Shown: positions 9,531 through 18,454, counted from the stretch's first letter. The stretch: 64,000 nucleotides of DNA from Pseudanabaena sp. PCC 7367 (GCF_000317065.1 NC_019701.1:3234001-3298000), one strand, 5' to 3'. Numbers and translations are program-made. Notes: generated from the sequence alone by a model not told the origin.

Positions 9531-9644
9531 GTCCATTTGCTCCAAATCGCTGGCGTTAAGCAGATTGCCAATCTTACTGAACAGCGTTCACTAATCCTGA
9601 ATTTCCTGGGCGCTCCCTGTCAGAAATATTATCTACTTTGCTGA
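9531..9644 (+). pseudogene. Transposase C-terminal fragment
   Basis: From 9531 the frame reads V-H-L-L-Q-I-A-G-V-K-Q-I-A-N-L-T-E-Q-R-S, then L-I-L-N-F-L-G-A-P-C-Q-K-Y-Y-L-L-C and a TGA at 9642-9644, four bases before the right terminal inverted repeat. The ending C-Q-K-Y-Y-L-L looks like the end of the same transposase type. A TAA lies just upstream at the repeat boundary, so it cannot be translated with the N-terminal part. Confidence 0.6.
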
Positions 9645-9674
9645 CTAAACCGCGGAATGTCGGATCAGAACAAA

Positions 9675-10295
9675 TCAAGCAAGGCTTTTTTGCTGCTTAC
9701 GCTTCTTGATTAAGGTATAACCGCCAAACATACTACCAAGTGCAACTAAACCCAGAGTCGATTCAAATTCAAAAGGAATAGGTACAGCAGACACAGTTGG
9801 GCTTAGGGCGGTATTTATAGGTCGAGAAAACCCACCGGCTGAATAAGCTTCTTCGCTCGCTGCCGTTATATCAATTGTGCCACCCGCATTTGTTAACCCT
9901 GTTAAAAACTGAAGATTAAGAGTATAAGTGCGACCAGAACCACTAGTATCTGCAACGGTTTCTGAGATGTAGCTACTGGCGGTAGGGCTACCGGATGTGC
10001 TTGTGTAATTTATTGAAGTACCTGGATAAAAATTACTGTCCTGAAAGGGAAAAGTTGTGCCAGCACTGGAGACAATATTGATACTTGAATAGGTATTAGT
10101 ATCAGAGTCGTAGTCAAAGGAACCAGCTATAGTTGTGCCGTCAGTATATTGCACATTATTTAATGTCCAGACGATCGCTTCTGCTGAGGCTACATTGAAT
10201 CCAAGACTGCCAATAACTGCAGCAGCAGTAACAGCTGCTACATTTTTAACTATCTTTCGCATGCCTGATATCCTGATTTTTTGCAACAACTTCAT
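9675..10295 (-). CDS. Exported protein with PEP-CTERM-like (PFE-type) sorting signal
   Basis: 206 residues with a signal peptide (hydrophobic stretch ~18-38, A-S-A-E-A). The body is Ser/Thr/Gly-rich with no recognised enzyme domain. The C-terminus has the tripartite sorting architecture: V-P-I-P-F-E-F-E-S, a hydrophobic glycine-rich helix (L-G-L-V-A-L-G-S-M-F-G-G), and a basic tail K-K-R-K-Q-Q-K. This matches the cyanobacterial P-F-E-F variant recognised by exosortase-type enzymes (CrtA or cyanoexosortase); no exosortase gene is in the window. Such proteins are usually processed and released to the cell surface or extracellular matrix. It starts just beyond the IS remnant. Confidence 0.75.
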   Translation of the reverse strand: MKLLQKIRISGMRKIVKNVAAVTAAAVIGSLGFNVASAEAIVWTLNNVQYTDGTTIAGSFDYDSDTNTYSSINIVSSAGTTFPFQDSNFYPGTSINYTSTSGSPTASSYISETVADTSGSGRTYTLNLQFLTGLTNAGGTIDITAASEEAYSAGGFSRPINTALSPTVSAVPIPFEFESTLGLVALGSMFGGYTLIKKRKQQKSLA

Positions 10296-10410
10296 ATTTA
10301 TGCAAACATTAGCATAATCCGTGGATTGTCTGCAATCGATAATTATTGATGATTATTCAGTTTTTTATGCCAAGTGAATTGCGATCGTAAATCCTTTTAC
10401 CCATAGTTGT

Positions 10411-10430
10411 AGCTTCTAGAGCTAGAAGCT
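10411..10430. repeat. 9-bp perfect hairpin palindrome
   Basis: AGCTTCTAG-AG-CTAGAAGCT, with a two-base centre, 21 bases upstream of the truncated AEC gene. There is no T-tract, so it is not a standard terminator; an operator or remnant is possible. Confidence 0.7.
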
Positions 10431-10451
10431 GTTGATAGTTTTCCTGCGACC

Positions 10452-10802
10452 ATGCCGATCGACTGGACAATCGCCGGATTATTCTTGCTTAGGTTTGTGC
10501 CCGACGTGGTGCCGCGTATCCTGGGGCGATCGCTCTATTGGGTTGGGGTGCCGTTGCAAATTTTGGCGTTCACGCTGCGCACTGAGCTAGATCGATCGTT
10601 GTGGTTGGTTCCGGCGGTTGTGATCGCGGCTTTGATTGCCAGTATTGGCATTGCCTGGGGTTTTAGTTGGCGATTGCCCGTTGAAGATAAGGGCAGCTAT
10701 GGCTTTGGCGTAGCGATCGATTATCAAAACACCAACCATCTGGGCGTTTGCACTGGGAATGTATTTGCAGCCAAGTCAAATTCAGCCAACCTCAAACATT
10801 GA
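10452..10802 (+). pseudogene. Truncated AEC-family (auxin efflux carrier) permease
   Basis: 116 codons. Residues 8-70 read R-F-V-P-D-V-V-P-R-I-L-G-R-S-L-Y-W-V-G-V-P-L-Q-I and then W-L-V-P-A-V-V-I-A-A-L, which fit the first helices of cyanobacterial AEC transporters. A full-length member has about 300 residues and ten helices. After about residue 85 the similarity fades (Y-Q-N-T-N-H-L-G may be the remains of the conserved G-N-T-x-x-x-G segment) and the frame stops. It is most likely a non-functional remnant in the same decayed zone as the IS. Confidence 0.55.
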
Positions 10803-10869
10803 GATTGTGCCATTGTACGCATAATTAAATATTTCAGGCAAGCGTCGCTATATTAGGCAATATTGGGCA

Positions 10870-11415
10870 TCAGCTTGCATAAACCATAGACTCAGCTAAT
10901 TTATCAGCGATCGCCTGTCCCTGCACCAGTTCCACCAGCTTGAGTGCAAACGCCATTACTGTCCCAGGGCCGCGACTGGTGACAATCTTGCCATCTACCA
11001 CCACTGCCTCATGCACATATTCACCCACCTGCATGTCAGCTTCAGTGCCGGGGAAGGAGGTTGCCCGCTTGTCGGCCAAAACACCTGCGGCGGATAATAC
11101 GGTTGGTGCTGCACATACAGCAGCGGTTAGCTTCCCGGCCGCCACATGATCTTTCACGATCTCAATGATGCGTGGGTCTTCCCGTAGTGTCTTGGTGCCA
11201 GGGCCTCCAGGCAAAACCAGCAGGTCATAATCATGGGCTTTGATGTGCTGCAAAATCTGATCGGCCATGATTGTAATTTGGTGTGAACCAGTCACAATGA
11301 TCGAGTCCAGACCAGTGGTCATCACCTCGATCTCACCACGCCTAAGCACATCCACAATTGTGATCGCTTCTATTTCTTCAACCCCTTCAGCCAGGGGTAC
11401 TAGAGCTTTAGGCAT
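10870..11415 (-). CDS. DJ-1/PfpI family protein
   Basis: 181 residues, typical length for the DJ-1/YajL subgroup. Conserved glutamate is in A-E-G-V-E-E-I-E, and the nucleophile cysteine is in A-A-V-C-A-A-P, preceded by L-V-L-P-G-G-P-G. A conserved T-S-R-G-P-G-T follows. Family members act as glyoxalase III or protein/nucleotide deglycase-like repair enzymes and redox-responsive chaperones; the exact activity is disputed and cannot be told here. It stands alone on the minus strand, downstream of ndhJ with a 124-bp gap, so it could be read through from the ndh unit. Confidence 0.88.
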   Translation of the reverse strand: MPKALVPLAEGVEEIEAITIVDVLRRGEIEVMTTGLDSIIVTGSHQITIMADQILQHIKAHDYDLLVLPGGPGTKTLREDPRIIEIVKDHVAAGKLTAAVCAAPTVLSAAGVLADKRATSFPGTEADMQVGEYVHEAVVVDGKIVTSRGPGTVMAFALKLVELVQGQAIADKLAESMVYAS

Positions 11416-11539
11416 TATTAATTTGATTTAGCTATTTTAATTAACTTTTTGGAAAAGAGATTTTAAAGAATTTGATTTGCAAACAATAAAAATATTGCCC
11501 GAACAAAAGTCCCATAGAGCTTTAAAAGGCATTCTGGAC

Positions 11540-12061
11540 CTAATAAGCATCCTGAAGTTCATAGAAATCAGGCGTGACATAATCCTTGCGCATTGGCCAA
11601 CCCACCCAATCTTCCGGCATCAAAATTCGCTTCAAATTAGGATGGCCTTCATAGACAATGCCATACATATCATAGGTTTCGCGCTCTTGCCAATCGGCAC
11701 TTTTCCAAATCCAATAGACCGATGGACAAGTGGGATCTTCGCGGGGCAAGAACACCTTAACTCTCACTTCCTCTGGTCGATCGGCATTGTCATCAATTTT
11801 AGCCAGGTGATAACAGCTAACCAGGGCACTACCAGGGCCATCATCATAGCCGCACTGACACATCATGTAGGTGAAGCCATAGGCATATAAAGCAGTGGCG
11901 ATCGGAATTAAATAATCACGCTCCACCTTGATCATTGGTACACCCTGATGATCGGGTCCCAACGATTCATGGGCGAAGTTATTCTGATTCAGCCATTCCG
12001 AGACCTTACTGGTAGTGGCGATCGCGCCTTCTTGCTGCTCTTCTTTGTTCTCTTCTGCCAT
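11540..12061 (-). CDS. ndhJ: NAD(P)H-quinone oxidoreductase subunit J
   Basis: 173 residues. NdhJ is the 30-kDa-type subunit (NuoC homologue) of the peripheral arm of cyanobacterial NDH-1, which takes electrons from ferredoxin to plastoquinone for cyclic flow, respiration and CO2 uptake. The conserved [17 protein letters not shown] segment and the C-terminal [13 protein letters not shown] are present. It is the last gene of ndhC-ndhK-ndhJ; the 282-bp gap from ndhK is unusually wide and carries an 11-bp tandem repeat. Confidence 0.97.
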   Translation of the reverse strand: MAEENKEEQQEGAIATTSKVSEWLNQNNFAHESLGPDHQGVPMIKVERDYLIPIATALYAYGFTYMMCQCGYDDGPGSALVSCYHLAKIDDNADRPEEVRVKVFLPREDPTCPSVYWIWKSADWQERETYDMYGIVYEGHPNLKRILMPEDWVGWPMRKDYVTPDFYELQDAY

Positions 12062-12299
12062 CTTGCTTGATTATTAAGTTTGGTTTTGCAATTATCTACA
12101 TATAAATATCCACCATCTGGTGGGGAAGCGGAAGGTTGATGCAAGCCAATCTGCTTAAAAACAGCCTGGTTGTTTTTGACTAGCAAAACAATATGGCATT
12201 TCTAGCGATCGAAGACTACGATAGATAGCCTGATCATTAAGTGGCGTAGCCAGGTTTAAAATTACTACCTGAGCCATTAGCTCACTAATAATTAAATTA

Positions 12300-12343
12300 T
12301 TACTAATCAATTACTAATCAATTACTAATCAATTACTAATCAA
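12300..12343. repeat. Four perfect 11-bp tandem repeats abutting the ndhK stop
   Basis: TTACTAATCAA is repeated four times without mismatch. The array ends at 12343, and the ndhK stop codon (TAA on the minus strand) occupies 12344-12346. It lies in the ndhK-ndhJ spacer and would be transcribed. Confidence 0.95.
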
Positions 12344-13090
12344 TTATTGTTCAGACTCTAAAGGTACTGTTTCCTTCTCGGCAATTTTAAGCGTTGGCAG
12401 CGGAATACCAGATTCAGCCAGGGCTTTAGGTGGTGAAATACGGGTTGGCGCTTCCAAATACTGGCCAGTCAGGATCGGTGCTACTACCTTCATCTCATGA
12501 TTAACGGTGTAATAGCGGTGATTGCGCTGGAAATTCGACCGTTGCTCAAATCCTTCGGCGCTAATTTTCTTGCGTAGCTTGATGATCGCATCCATGATCG
12601 CTTCAGGACGAGGTGGGCAACCAGGAATATAGGCATCTACCGGAATCAGCTTATCTACGCCGCGCACGGTGGTATAGGAATCGGTACTGAACATGCCGCC
12701 GGTAATGGTGCAAGCACCCATAGCGATCACATATTTGGGCTCAGCCATTTGCTCATAGAGCCTGACCAATGCCGGAGCCATTTTCATCGTTACCGTACCA
12801 GCGGTAATAATCAAATCTGCTTGGCGGGGGCTGGAACGGGGGATCAGGCCAAAGCGATCGAAGTCGAAGCGCGAGCCAATCATTGCCGCCACTTCAATAA
12901 AACAGCAGCTTGTGCCATAGAGCAGCGGCCATAAACTAGACATCCGCGACCAGTTGTAGATGTCATTGAGGGAGGTAAGGATCACATTATTAGATAGATC
13001 CTGAGAAACCCTGGTTTGGTCGATCGGGTTGATCAAACGTTGGGTTTGCTCTTCAATGCTTAAATCTAAGCCAACATTTTCAGGTTTCAT
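12344..13090 (-). CDS. ndhK: NAD(P)H-quinone oxidoreductase subunit K
   Basis: About 248 residues from ATG 13090, which overlaps the ndhC stop by ATGA; a longer start at 13117 would run 31 bp into ndhC and is less likely. NdhK binds the terminal 4Fe-4S cluster N2 near the quinone site. The cluster cysteines are visible in [18 protein letters not shown] and I-P-G-C-P-P-R-P-E. The C-terminal ~45 residues after the core are variable, as in other cyanobacteria. Translationally coupled to ndhC. Confidence 0.97.
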   Translation of the reverse strand: MKPENVGLDLSIEEQTQRLINPIDQTRVSQDLSNNVILTSLNDIYNWSRMSSLWPLLYGTSCCFIEVAAMIGSRFDFDRFGLIPRSSPRQADLIITAGTVTMKMAPALVRLYEQMAEPKYVIAMGACTITGGMFSTDSYTTVRGVDKLIPVDAYIPGCPPRPEAIMDAIIKLRKKISAEGFEQRSNFQRNHRYYTVNHEMKVVAPILTGQYLEAPTRISPPKALAESGIPLPTLKIAEKETVPLESEQ

Positions 13091-13446
13091 GACCACTCTA
13101 AGGCTCCTTTTCTCCAAGCGTATACAAGTCCTAGTACCAGGATAGCAATGAATATCAATGCCTCAATAAAGGCTAATAGCCCCAATTTATTGAAGGCAAC
13201 TGCCCAGGGGTACAAAAACACCGTTTCTACGTCAAATATCACGAATGCGAGGGCAAACATATAATAGCGAATATTGAACTGAATCCAAGCACCACCGATC
13301 GGCTCATTACCTGATTCATAGGTGGTACGGGTTGCGGCACTGGTGGTAGTTGGACTGAGGAATCGGGCTAAGACAATCCCAATTACAGGTACAAGGGCAC
13401 AAATGACTAAATAAACCAACAGATATTCATATCCATTCAGAACCAA
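13087..13446 (-). CDS. ndhC: NAD(P)H-quinone oxidoreductase subunit 3
   Basis: 119 residues, three membrane helices, homologue of NuoA/ND3 in the membrane arm of NDH-1. The conserved loop [12 protein letters not shown] and [15 protein letters not shown] are present. The frame stays open to an ATG at 13539, but family members begin close to [12 protein letters not shown] at 13446 lies eight bases after a perfect AAGGAGG, giving the expected length, so I take TTG as the start. First gene of ndhC-K-J. Confidence 0.93.
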   Translation of the reverse strand: MVLNGYEYLLVYLVICALVPVIGIVLARFLSPTTTSAATRTTYESGNEPIGGAWIQFNIRYYMFALAFVIFDVETVFLYPWAVAFNKLGLLAFIEALIFIAILVLGLVYAWRKGALEWS

Positions 13447-13454
13447 TGCGCTTT

Positions 13455-13461
13455 CCTCCTT
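13455..13461 (-). promoter_or_regulatory. Ribosome binding site that decides the TTG start of ndhC
   Basis: AAGGAGG on the minus strand, eight bases before TTG 13446-13444. No comparable site precedes the upstream ATG at 13539. Confidence 0.8.
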
Positions 13462-13708
13462 GATCTTGTAGGTGTCCCTATATCTTAAGTATCCATATCT
13501 TAAGTATAAGAGATTGTAACTAATCGCAACCAGTTGCAATCAAGATGAAACTTGGATAAGTGACGAAATATTGCAAACTTAAAACTTTGATGTAGTGACA
13601 ATAGTATACTTGCTCTGCGGAGCTCAAACATAGCCCTGTCCATTTAATAAATTTTAAGTTAACCATTTGAAATTGCTATACAGCTATAAATAAAATTTAG
13701 GAGGAAAA

Positions 13709-14446
13709 GTGACTCAAGGCCTAGCCACTAAGCTGCGTGAAGGTACCGCAAAAGCCCACACAGCCGCAGAAAATGCTGATTTTATTAAGTGCTTCTTAAA
13801 GGGCGTAGTAGATAAAGAGTCGTACCGTAAACTAGTTGCTAACTTCTACTTTGTATATAAAGCGCTAGAAGAAGAATTTGAAAAGCATAAAAACCATCCT
13901 GTGCTCAGTAAGCTCTTTTACTCGCAATTGTGGCGGGAAAAAAGTCTAGAGCGCGATCTGACCTATTACTATGGTGCCAATTGGCGGGAAGTAGTTCAGC
14001 CCTCTGAAGCTTGCCAGAAGTATGTAGCCCGAATTCACGAAATTTCTGCCCAAGAGCCAGAATTGTTGGTCAGCCATGCCTATACCCGCTATATGGGCGA
14101 TCTTTCTGGTGGTCAAATTCTCCAGAAAATTGCTAAACAGGCGATGGGCTTGAATGATAGCGATGGTACGGCTTTCTATGAATTTGAAGCGATCACTAAT
14201 CATGGTCAATTCAAAAAGGACTATCGCAATGCGCTCGATACCCTGGAAGTGTCGCCAGAGATGCAAGAAAAGATTGTGGCAGAAGCTAATCATGCTTTCC
14301 ACTTGAATATGGAGATGTTCCAGGAACTGAAGGGTAATTGGGGACTGACCCTAATTAAGCTGAGTTGGAATTCACTCAAGGGTCTGGTGACTTCGCGCAA
14401 GAATGGCCGCACCCCTGCCCGTGCGTCTCAATCTACTGCTGGTTAA
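13709..14446 (+). CDS. ho1: Heme oxygenase (biliverdin-forming)
   Basis: 245 residues. It opens heme to biliverdin IXalpha, CO and iron using reduced ferredoxin, the first step to phycocyanobilin. The proximal histidine is H17 in K-A-H-T-A-A-E-N; the distal helix motif G-D-L-S-G-G-Q is present. Start is GTG with AGGAGG (13699-13704) four bases upstream. The C-terminus carries a basic K-N-G-R-T-P-A-R tail. A ferredoxin gene, the type of electron donor required, lies convergently 302 bp downstream. Confidence 0.96.
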   Translation: MTQGLATKLREGTAKAHTAAENADFIKCFLKGVVDKESYRKLVANFYFVYKALEEEFEKHKNHPVLSKLFYSQLWREKSLERDLTYYYGANWREVVQPSEACQKYVARIHEISAQEPELLVSHAYTRYMGDLSGGQILQKIAKQAMGLNDSDGTAFYEFEAITNHGQFKKDYRNALDTLEVSPEMQEKIVAEANHAFHLNMEMFQELKGNWGLTLIKLSWNSLKGLVTSRKNGRTPARASQSTAG

Positions 14447-14748
14447 AGCTTTGTTTTATGGTTTATTAAGAGTTGATTGAGATTAACAGTGATCTTAATG
14501 CCTAGCTAAACAATTACATATCCATTACATCTCCAAAGCAGCGATCGCGCTTCAGGTCTAGTCATCTTAGTTAACTAATTAAGAGGCGGCTTGGAGCGTG
14601 ATTTATTGGAGGTTTAATTTTTTTGAGAAGTCCCTAAATAGTTAAGAGCCAGGGTCTTAATCTTAACCCCAGCTCCTATTAATGAGTAAGCAAATCTAAA
14701 TCACCACAAGCATATTCAATTTTTATGGTGGCGAGTTAGATAACCGCC
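14447..14748. other. Intergenic region between convergent heme oxygenase and ferredoxin genes
   Basis: No gene. An imperfect stem (GAGCCAGGGT at about 14646 with ACCCCAGCTC at about 14665, two central mismatches) could serve as a weak bidirectional terminator, but no T-tract follows. Confidence 0.4.
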
Positions 14749-15063
14749 CTAAAACTTAGCAATGTTCGGCTCTTGGTGCGTCAAAACAGTGCAATCGGAG
14801 GTGGGGCTACCAATGCAAAGCAATCTGAACCCGGCTTCCCGCTGGCTGCTATTAAAAAACATTTCGGGGTTGCCGCCCTGCTCCTTGAGATCGCCTTCAA
14901 TTACTCTGCCAGTGCAGGTAGAACATGTGCCCGCGCGGCAGCTAAAGGGTAGTTTGATTTCCTCGTCTTCTGCTACGTCTAAAATAAATTCGTCTTCGTC
15001 AACCTCAAGGGTGACATCGAGATCATCTGCTTCGTTGATTAATCTAACTTGATAAACTGCCAT
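14749..15063 (-). CDS. Plant-type [2Fe-2S] ferredoxin
   Basis: 104 residues from ATG 15063 (M-A-V-Y-Q-V-R-L). The cluster ligands are C42, C47, C50 and C83, spacing C-x4-C-x2-C-x32-C in S-C-R-A-G-T-C-S-T-C and L-L-C-I-G. It is strongly acidic, as expected for photosystem I-type ferredoxins. Its sequence is more divergent than the major PetF (E-A-D-D-L-D-V-T-L-E, F-N-S-S-Q-R-E-A-G), so it may be one of the minor isoforms. An upstream in-frame ATG at 15123 would add 20 unlikely residues. Single gene. Confidence 0.93.
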   Translation of the reverse strand: MAVYQVRLINEADDLDVTLEVDEDEFILDVAEDEEIKLPFSCRAGTCSTCTGRVIEGDLKEQGGNPEMFFNSSQREAGFRLLCIGSPTSDCTVLTHQEPNIAKF

Positions 15064-15233
15064 ATGCACTTTAGTTCTAAATACTGCTGATTTTGATATT
15101 TTGAAGCAAATTAGCGGAATCAAGTATTTAGTTATACTTTCTTAAGCTCCTAGGCGATCGCCGTTGGTTACCCAAGATATACAATTGCGATCCAATGCCC
15201 CTATCTATCGAATGTTGGCGGATTGGCGGCTCA

Positions 15234-15545
15234 CTAATTTGATGATTTGGGTCGATCGCGCCGAAATGCCAAAATCATCAGCACCACGATCGCCACCTGC
15301 AACGCCAAGCTACCGAGATCTTCAGTAAGATTGCCCTTACCTGCCAAAATCCGCATCAAAAAAGTAAAGGCACCAATTAGCCCCGATGCAGCCAGCGATA
15401 GATACACAAATTTTCTAAGATTGCGATAGGGCGCTTTGGATTCAGCCTTGAGGCGGGCATATTTCTCTGGGTTTTCCTGGCGGAATTTCTCGGCTGCGGT
15501 TGGTTGGCGATCGGGGTTTAGTTCGTTATCTGGTTGGCTGGGCAT
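15234..15545 (-). CDS. DUF3493 family membrane protein
   Basis: 103 residues: a charged, Pro/Glu-rich N-terminal 40 residues, the conserved A-P-Y-R-N-L-R-K-F-V-Y segment, and two membrane helices (about 47-67 and 78-96). This is the architecture of the cyanobacterial and plastid DUF3493 family. Plastid relatives have been linked to photosystem assembly, but function in cyanobacteria is not something I can state. Downstream of nothing obvious; 170 bp from the ferredoxin gene on the same strand. Confidence 0.75.
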   Translation of the reverse strand: MPSQPDNELNPDRQPTAAEKFRQENPEKYARLKAESKAPYRNLRKFVYLSLAASGLIGAFTFLMRILAGKGNLTEDLGSLALQVAIVVLMILAFRRDRPKSSN

Positions 15546-16199
15546 ATTTTTTTAGCGATCGGATGGCATTAGAAAGTTACATAGCTTAGTTTATTGATAG
15601 TTTATCGGGGTTAGCGATTGAGTGGATCACCATAGGGCTATAGATTTATGCCGCTTTTACTTTTCGTGAATTGATCTATTCAGCTTTGGAGATGAATTTG
15701 ATTTAGGGCGATCGCTATTCTCTGGTCTAGTTAGTCTAATATGCCCAAATTTCAAACTTAGCCGTTGACGATATATTTGCTTCTAAAGCCCCATCGTGCT
15801 GAATGCAGAAATCCTCAAATATCGATTATAAACTCAGCAACTTGCTCAGCGATCGCCCCATTTAACCATCGAGCCTGATCATAATCTGATCATAAATTGG
15901 TGCAATCTGGTCATAGTAGTTAAACTTAGACATTTACATAAATTGGCCATAGACTCAGTTAAAATTGCCAGACTGGTCAACTGACCACATAAAACCTTGA
16001 CTTACAACCTAGGTCACTTCAATAATTTGACATAATCTAAATCGATCGCCCCATAACAAAAACGCGATCGCATCATAATCACTCCGCTACAGGGTAGAGT
16101 GAATATCGATAACAGGTTATTGTGCTCAATCAAGCATAGTTCAGCAGATCAATTAGTACATTAAATTAACTAACTTATTAAGTTTAAGGCTCAGCAATA
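15546..16199. other. Intergenic region upstream of malQ
   Basis: 654 bases with no supported gene. A perfect 14-bp palindrome, TGGTCA-AC-TGACCA (15974-15987), lies about 210 bases before malQ and could be an operator. Several CGATCG motifs are present. No tRNA or terminator was seen. Confidence 0.45.
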
Positions 16200-17735
16200 A
16201 TGCAATTTAAACGCTCCAGTGGAATTTTGCTGCATCCAACCAGCTTGCCTGGTGGACATGGGATCGGCGATCTTGGTAAGGCAGCATATGAATTTGTGGA
16301 CTTTCTAGAAAAAAGTGGCCAGAAACTATGGCAGGTCTTACCACTGGGGCCCACGGGCTTTGGTAATTCACCCTACATGAGCTTTAGTGCGATCGCTGGT
16401 AATTCCTTTTTAATCAGCCTCGATCTGCTGGCCGAAAAGGGTTTACTAGAGCAGGCAGATTTTGGCGAAATACCCGACTTTCCCACCACCACAATTGACT
16501 TTGAACTGACTAAATCCTATAAGGGCAAGCTGCTCAAAATTGCCTATGAGCGATTTATGAAAGAGCCACCCAGTGAATTTAAAACTTTTTGCGATCAGCA
16601 AGCAGACTGGCTTGATAACTATGCTATGTTCATGGCCATTTTGGAGGCCAATAAGGGAGCTAGCTGGCACAAGTGGGAAAAGTCGATCGCCAAGCGCGAT
16701 CCAGTGGCGATGCAAACCCAGACCAAGCTCCATAAATACAAAATCAATTTGCATAAATTCCTGCAATACGAGTTCTATTGCCAATGGCATCAACTACGCG
16801 AATATGCCAACGATAAAGGGATTCAGATTATTGGTGATATTCCTGTCTATGTGGCTCACAACAGTGCTGATGTGTGGGCTAACCCGCAAATTTTTGAGCT
16901 AAATCCAGAAACCTTTGAACCAGCCTTGATGGCAGGTGTACCGCCCGATTATTTTAGTGAGACGGGGCAACTATGGGGCAATCCGGTTTATGACTGGAAG
17001 TATCTCCAGAAGACAGATTTTGCCTGGTGGGTAAAGCGATTTAAATTTCTACTTCAGTTTGTGGACTACATCCGCATCGATCATTTTCGCGGCTTCGAGG
17101 CTTACTGGCAGGTGGAAGAGGGCGAAACCGTTGCCACTAATGGTAAGTGGGTTAAAGCACCTGGGGCTGAGCTATTCACCACGATCCGCAAGAAACTGGG
17201 CAAGTTGCCGATCATTGCCGAGAACCTGGGTGTGATTACCGATGAGGTGGAAGCGCTGCGACATCAATTTGGGTTCCCAGGGATGCAAGTATTGATGTTT
17301 GCCTGGGATGGTAATTTTGTGGATAATCCCCATTTACCCCACACCTTTGAGAAAATAAGTCTGGTCTATACCGGCACCCACGACAATGACACTACCGGTG
17401 GCTGGTGGGAGCGGGTTGAGGATTACCAGAAGCACAATCTCTATAAATATTTAGGCCACCAATTGATTGAGGACATTCACTGGACGTTTATCCGGATTGC
17501 CCTGGCTTCGATCGCTGATTTGGCCATTATGCCGCTTCAAGATGTATTCGGGCTAAATAATGTTGCCAGGATGAACAAACCGGGAACCCCTGATAACAAC
17601 TGGGCTTGGCGTTATGAACCAGATGCGATCCACAATGAAGATACAATCCGCCGCCTATATGAAATGGTGGAGATTTATGGCAGATTGGTTTACCCAGAGT
17701 CAAAGGATAAAGACCAGGAGAATGCGAATGATTAA
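16200..17735 (+). CDS. malQ: 4-alpha-glucanotransferase (amylomaltase, GH77)
   Basis: 511 residues, full length for GH77. It transfers alpha-1,4-glucan segments between malto-oligosaccharides during glycogen turnover in the cytosol. Recognisable are S-S-G-I-L-L-H-P-T-S-L-P-G at the N-terminus, the nucleophile Asp in R-I-D-H-F-R-G-F, the acid/base Glu in I-I-A-E-N-L-G, and H-D-N-D-T-T-G-G-W for the third carboxylate. Q-V-L-P-L-G-P-T-G and G-N-S-P-Y match family signatures. Start at ATG 16200. Single transcription unit with a long upstream region. Confidence 0.97.
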   Translation: MQFKRSSGILLHPTSLPGGHGIGDLGKAAYEFVDFLEKSGQKLWQVLPLGPTGFGNSPYMSFSAIAGNSFLISLDLLAEKGLLEQADFGEIPDFPTTTIDFELTKSYKGKLLKIAYERFMKEPPSEFKTFCDQQADWLDNYAMFMAILEANKGASWHKWEKSIAKRDPVAMQTQTKLHKYKINLHKFLQYEFYCQWHQLREYANDKGIQIIGDIPVYVAHNSADVWANPQIFELNPETFEPALMAGVPPDYFSETGQLWGNPVYDWKYLQKTDFAWWVKRFKFLLQFVDYIRIDHFRGFEAYWQVEEGETVATNGKWVKAPGAELFTTIRKKLGKLPIIAENLGVITDEVEALRHQFGFPGMQVLMFAWDGNFVDNPHLPHTFEKISLVYTGTHDNDTTGGWWERVEDYQKHNLYKYLGHQLIEDIHWTFIRIALASIADLAIMPLQDVFGLNNVARMNKPGTPDNNWAWRYEPDAIHNEDTIRRLYEMVEIYGRLVYPESKDKDQENAND

Positions 17736-17851
17736 ATTTGCTTAAATTGAGCCATATTCTAATTATTAGCTATTGGCGTTGTAGCATTTTGAAGACTCTT
17801 CACTCTGGCTAAAAATTGAGCAGACAAATCGAGCAAACGTGGGATATTGGC

Positions 17852-18454
17852 GTGGCATTTGATAGCATCTCGAAGGTAATCACAGGCATTAAAACCTCGC
17901 AGAAGGGTTGGCAAAAGCACTATCAGTTCCAAAAGATTGCTGCCCAATGGCCAGAGCTGGTGGGCGAGATGGTGGCGCAACAAACGCGGCCAACCGGAGT
18001 GCACGATCGCATCCTTAAGGTGGCAGTCTCTACGCCCCAATGGTCCCAGGCGTTGGCCTTTCAACGGATTAAGCTCCTGGAGAAACTGCAAGATTTTTTG
18101 CGAAAACCAGAGGCGATCGTGGATATTCATTTTTCCACTGCCCAATGGTACTCGTCGCCGCGATTGCCACCAGGCATGGATAAGCCATTGATCCTGTCTC
18201 GATCGGCCAGGGAGAAAAAAGATGGCAGCAAGGATCTTAAATCCAAACAAATTGCCAACCAGCCAACCGCAAGTATTCAATTGCAAATGCCGCCCCAGGA
18301 TGCCAAGGAAGCCTTTGAACGGTGGGCAAAGCTAATTAAGCAACACACTGCCAAATCCCCCAAGTGCGATCGTTGTGGTTGTGCCACCAGTGCAGCCGAG
18401 TTAAACCGCTGGCGCATGTGTCATATTTGTGCGTCCCAGCATTTGTTTAAGTAG
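17852..18454 (+). CDS. DUF721 / DciA-like protein with C-terminal zinc finger
   Basis: About 200 residues from GTG 17852 (A-F-D-S-I-S-K-V-I); a TTG at 17816 would add 12 residues without a ribosome binding site, whereas homologues begin near this point. The N-terminal ~100 residues match DUF721: a helix, then W-x-x-I-x-x-x-W-P-E-L-V-G-x-x-V-A, a K-H-like fold region, and V-x-x-P-Q-W-S-Q-A-L. DciA proteins load the replicative helicase DnaB in bacteria lacking DnaC, and cyanobacterial members have been shown to do so. The C-terminus has a C-x2-C...C-x2-C finger (C-D-R-C-G, then M-C-H-I-C-A), a cyanobacterial addition of unknown use. Confidence 0.78.
   Translation: MAFDSISKVITGIKTSQKGWQKHYQFQKIAAQWPELVGEMVAQQTRPTGVHDRILKVAVSTPQWSQALAFQRIKLLEKLQDFLRKPEAIVDIHFSTAQWYSSPRLPPGMDKPLILSRSAREKKDGSKDLKSKQIANQPTASIQLQMPPQDAKEAFERWAKLIKQHTAKSPKCDRCGCATSAAELNRWRMCHICASQHLFK

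Larger units (their letters stand above)
8975..9660 (+). mobile_element. Decayed insertion sequence (IS1634/DUF4277-type transposase) with intact termini
   Basis: The ends are 13-bp perfect inverted repeats: ACATTCCGCGGTT at 8975-8987 and its complement at 9648-9660. Between them are the 5' part of a transposase gene (9031-9351), the 3' end of one in the same orientation (9531-9644) and, in the middle, a 113-bp sequence also found at 58640-58752. The element is therefore an internally deleted, non-autonomous copy. No convincing target-site duplication flanks it (TTAATCCC left, CGGATCAG right). The family name rests on the N-terminal protein pattern and is by recollection. Confidence 0.75.
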
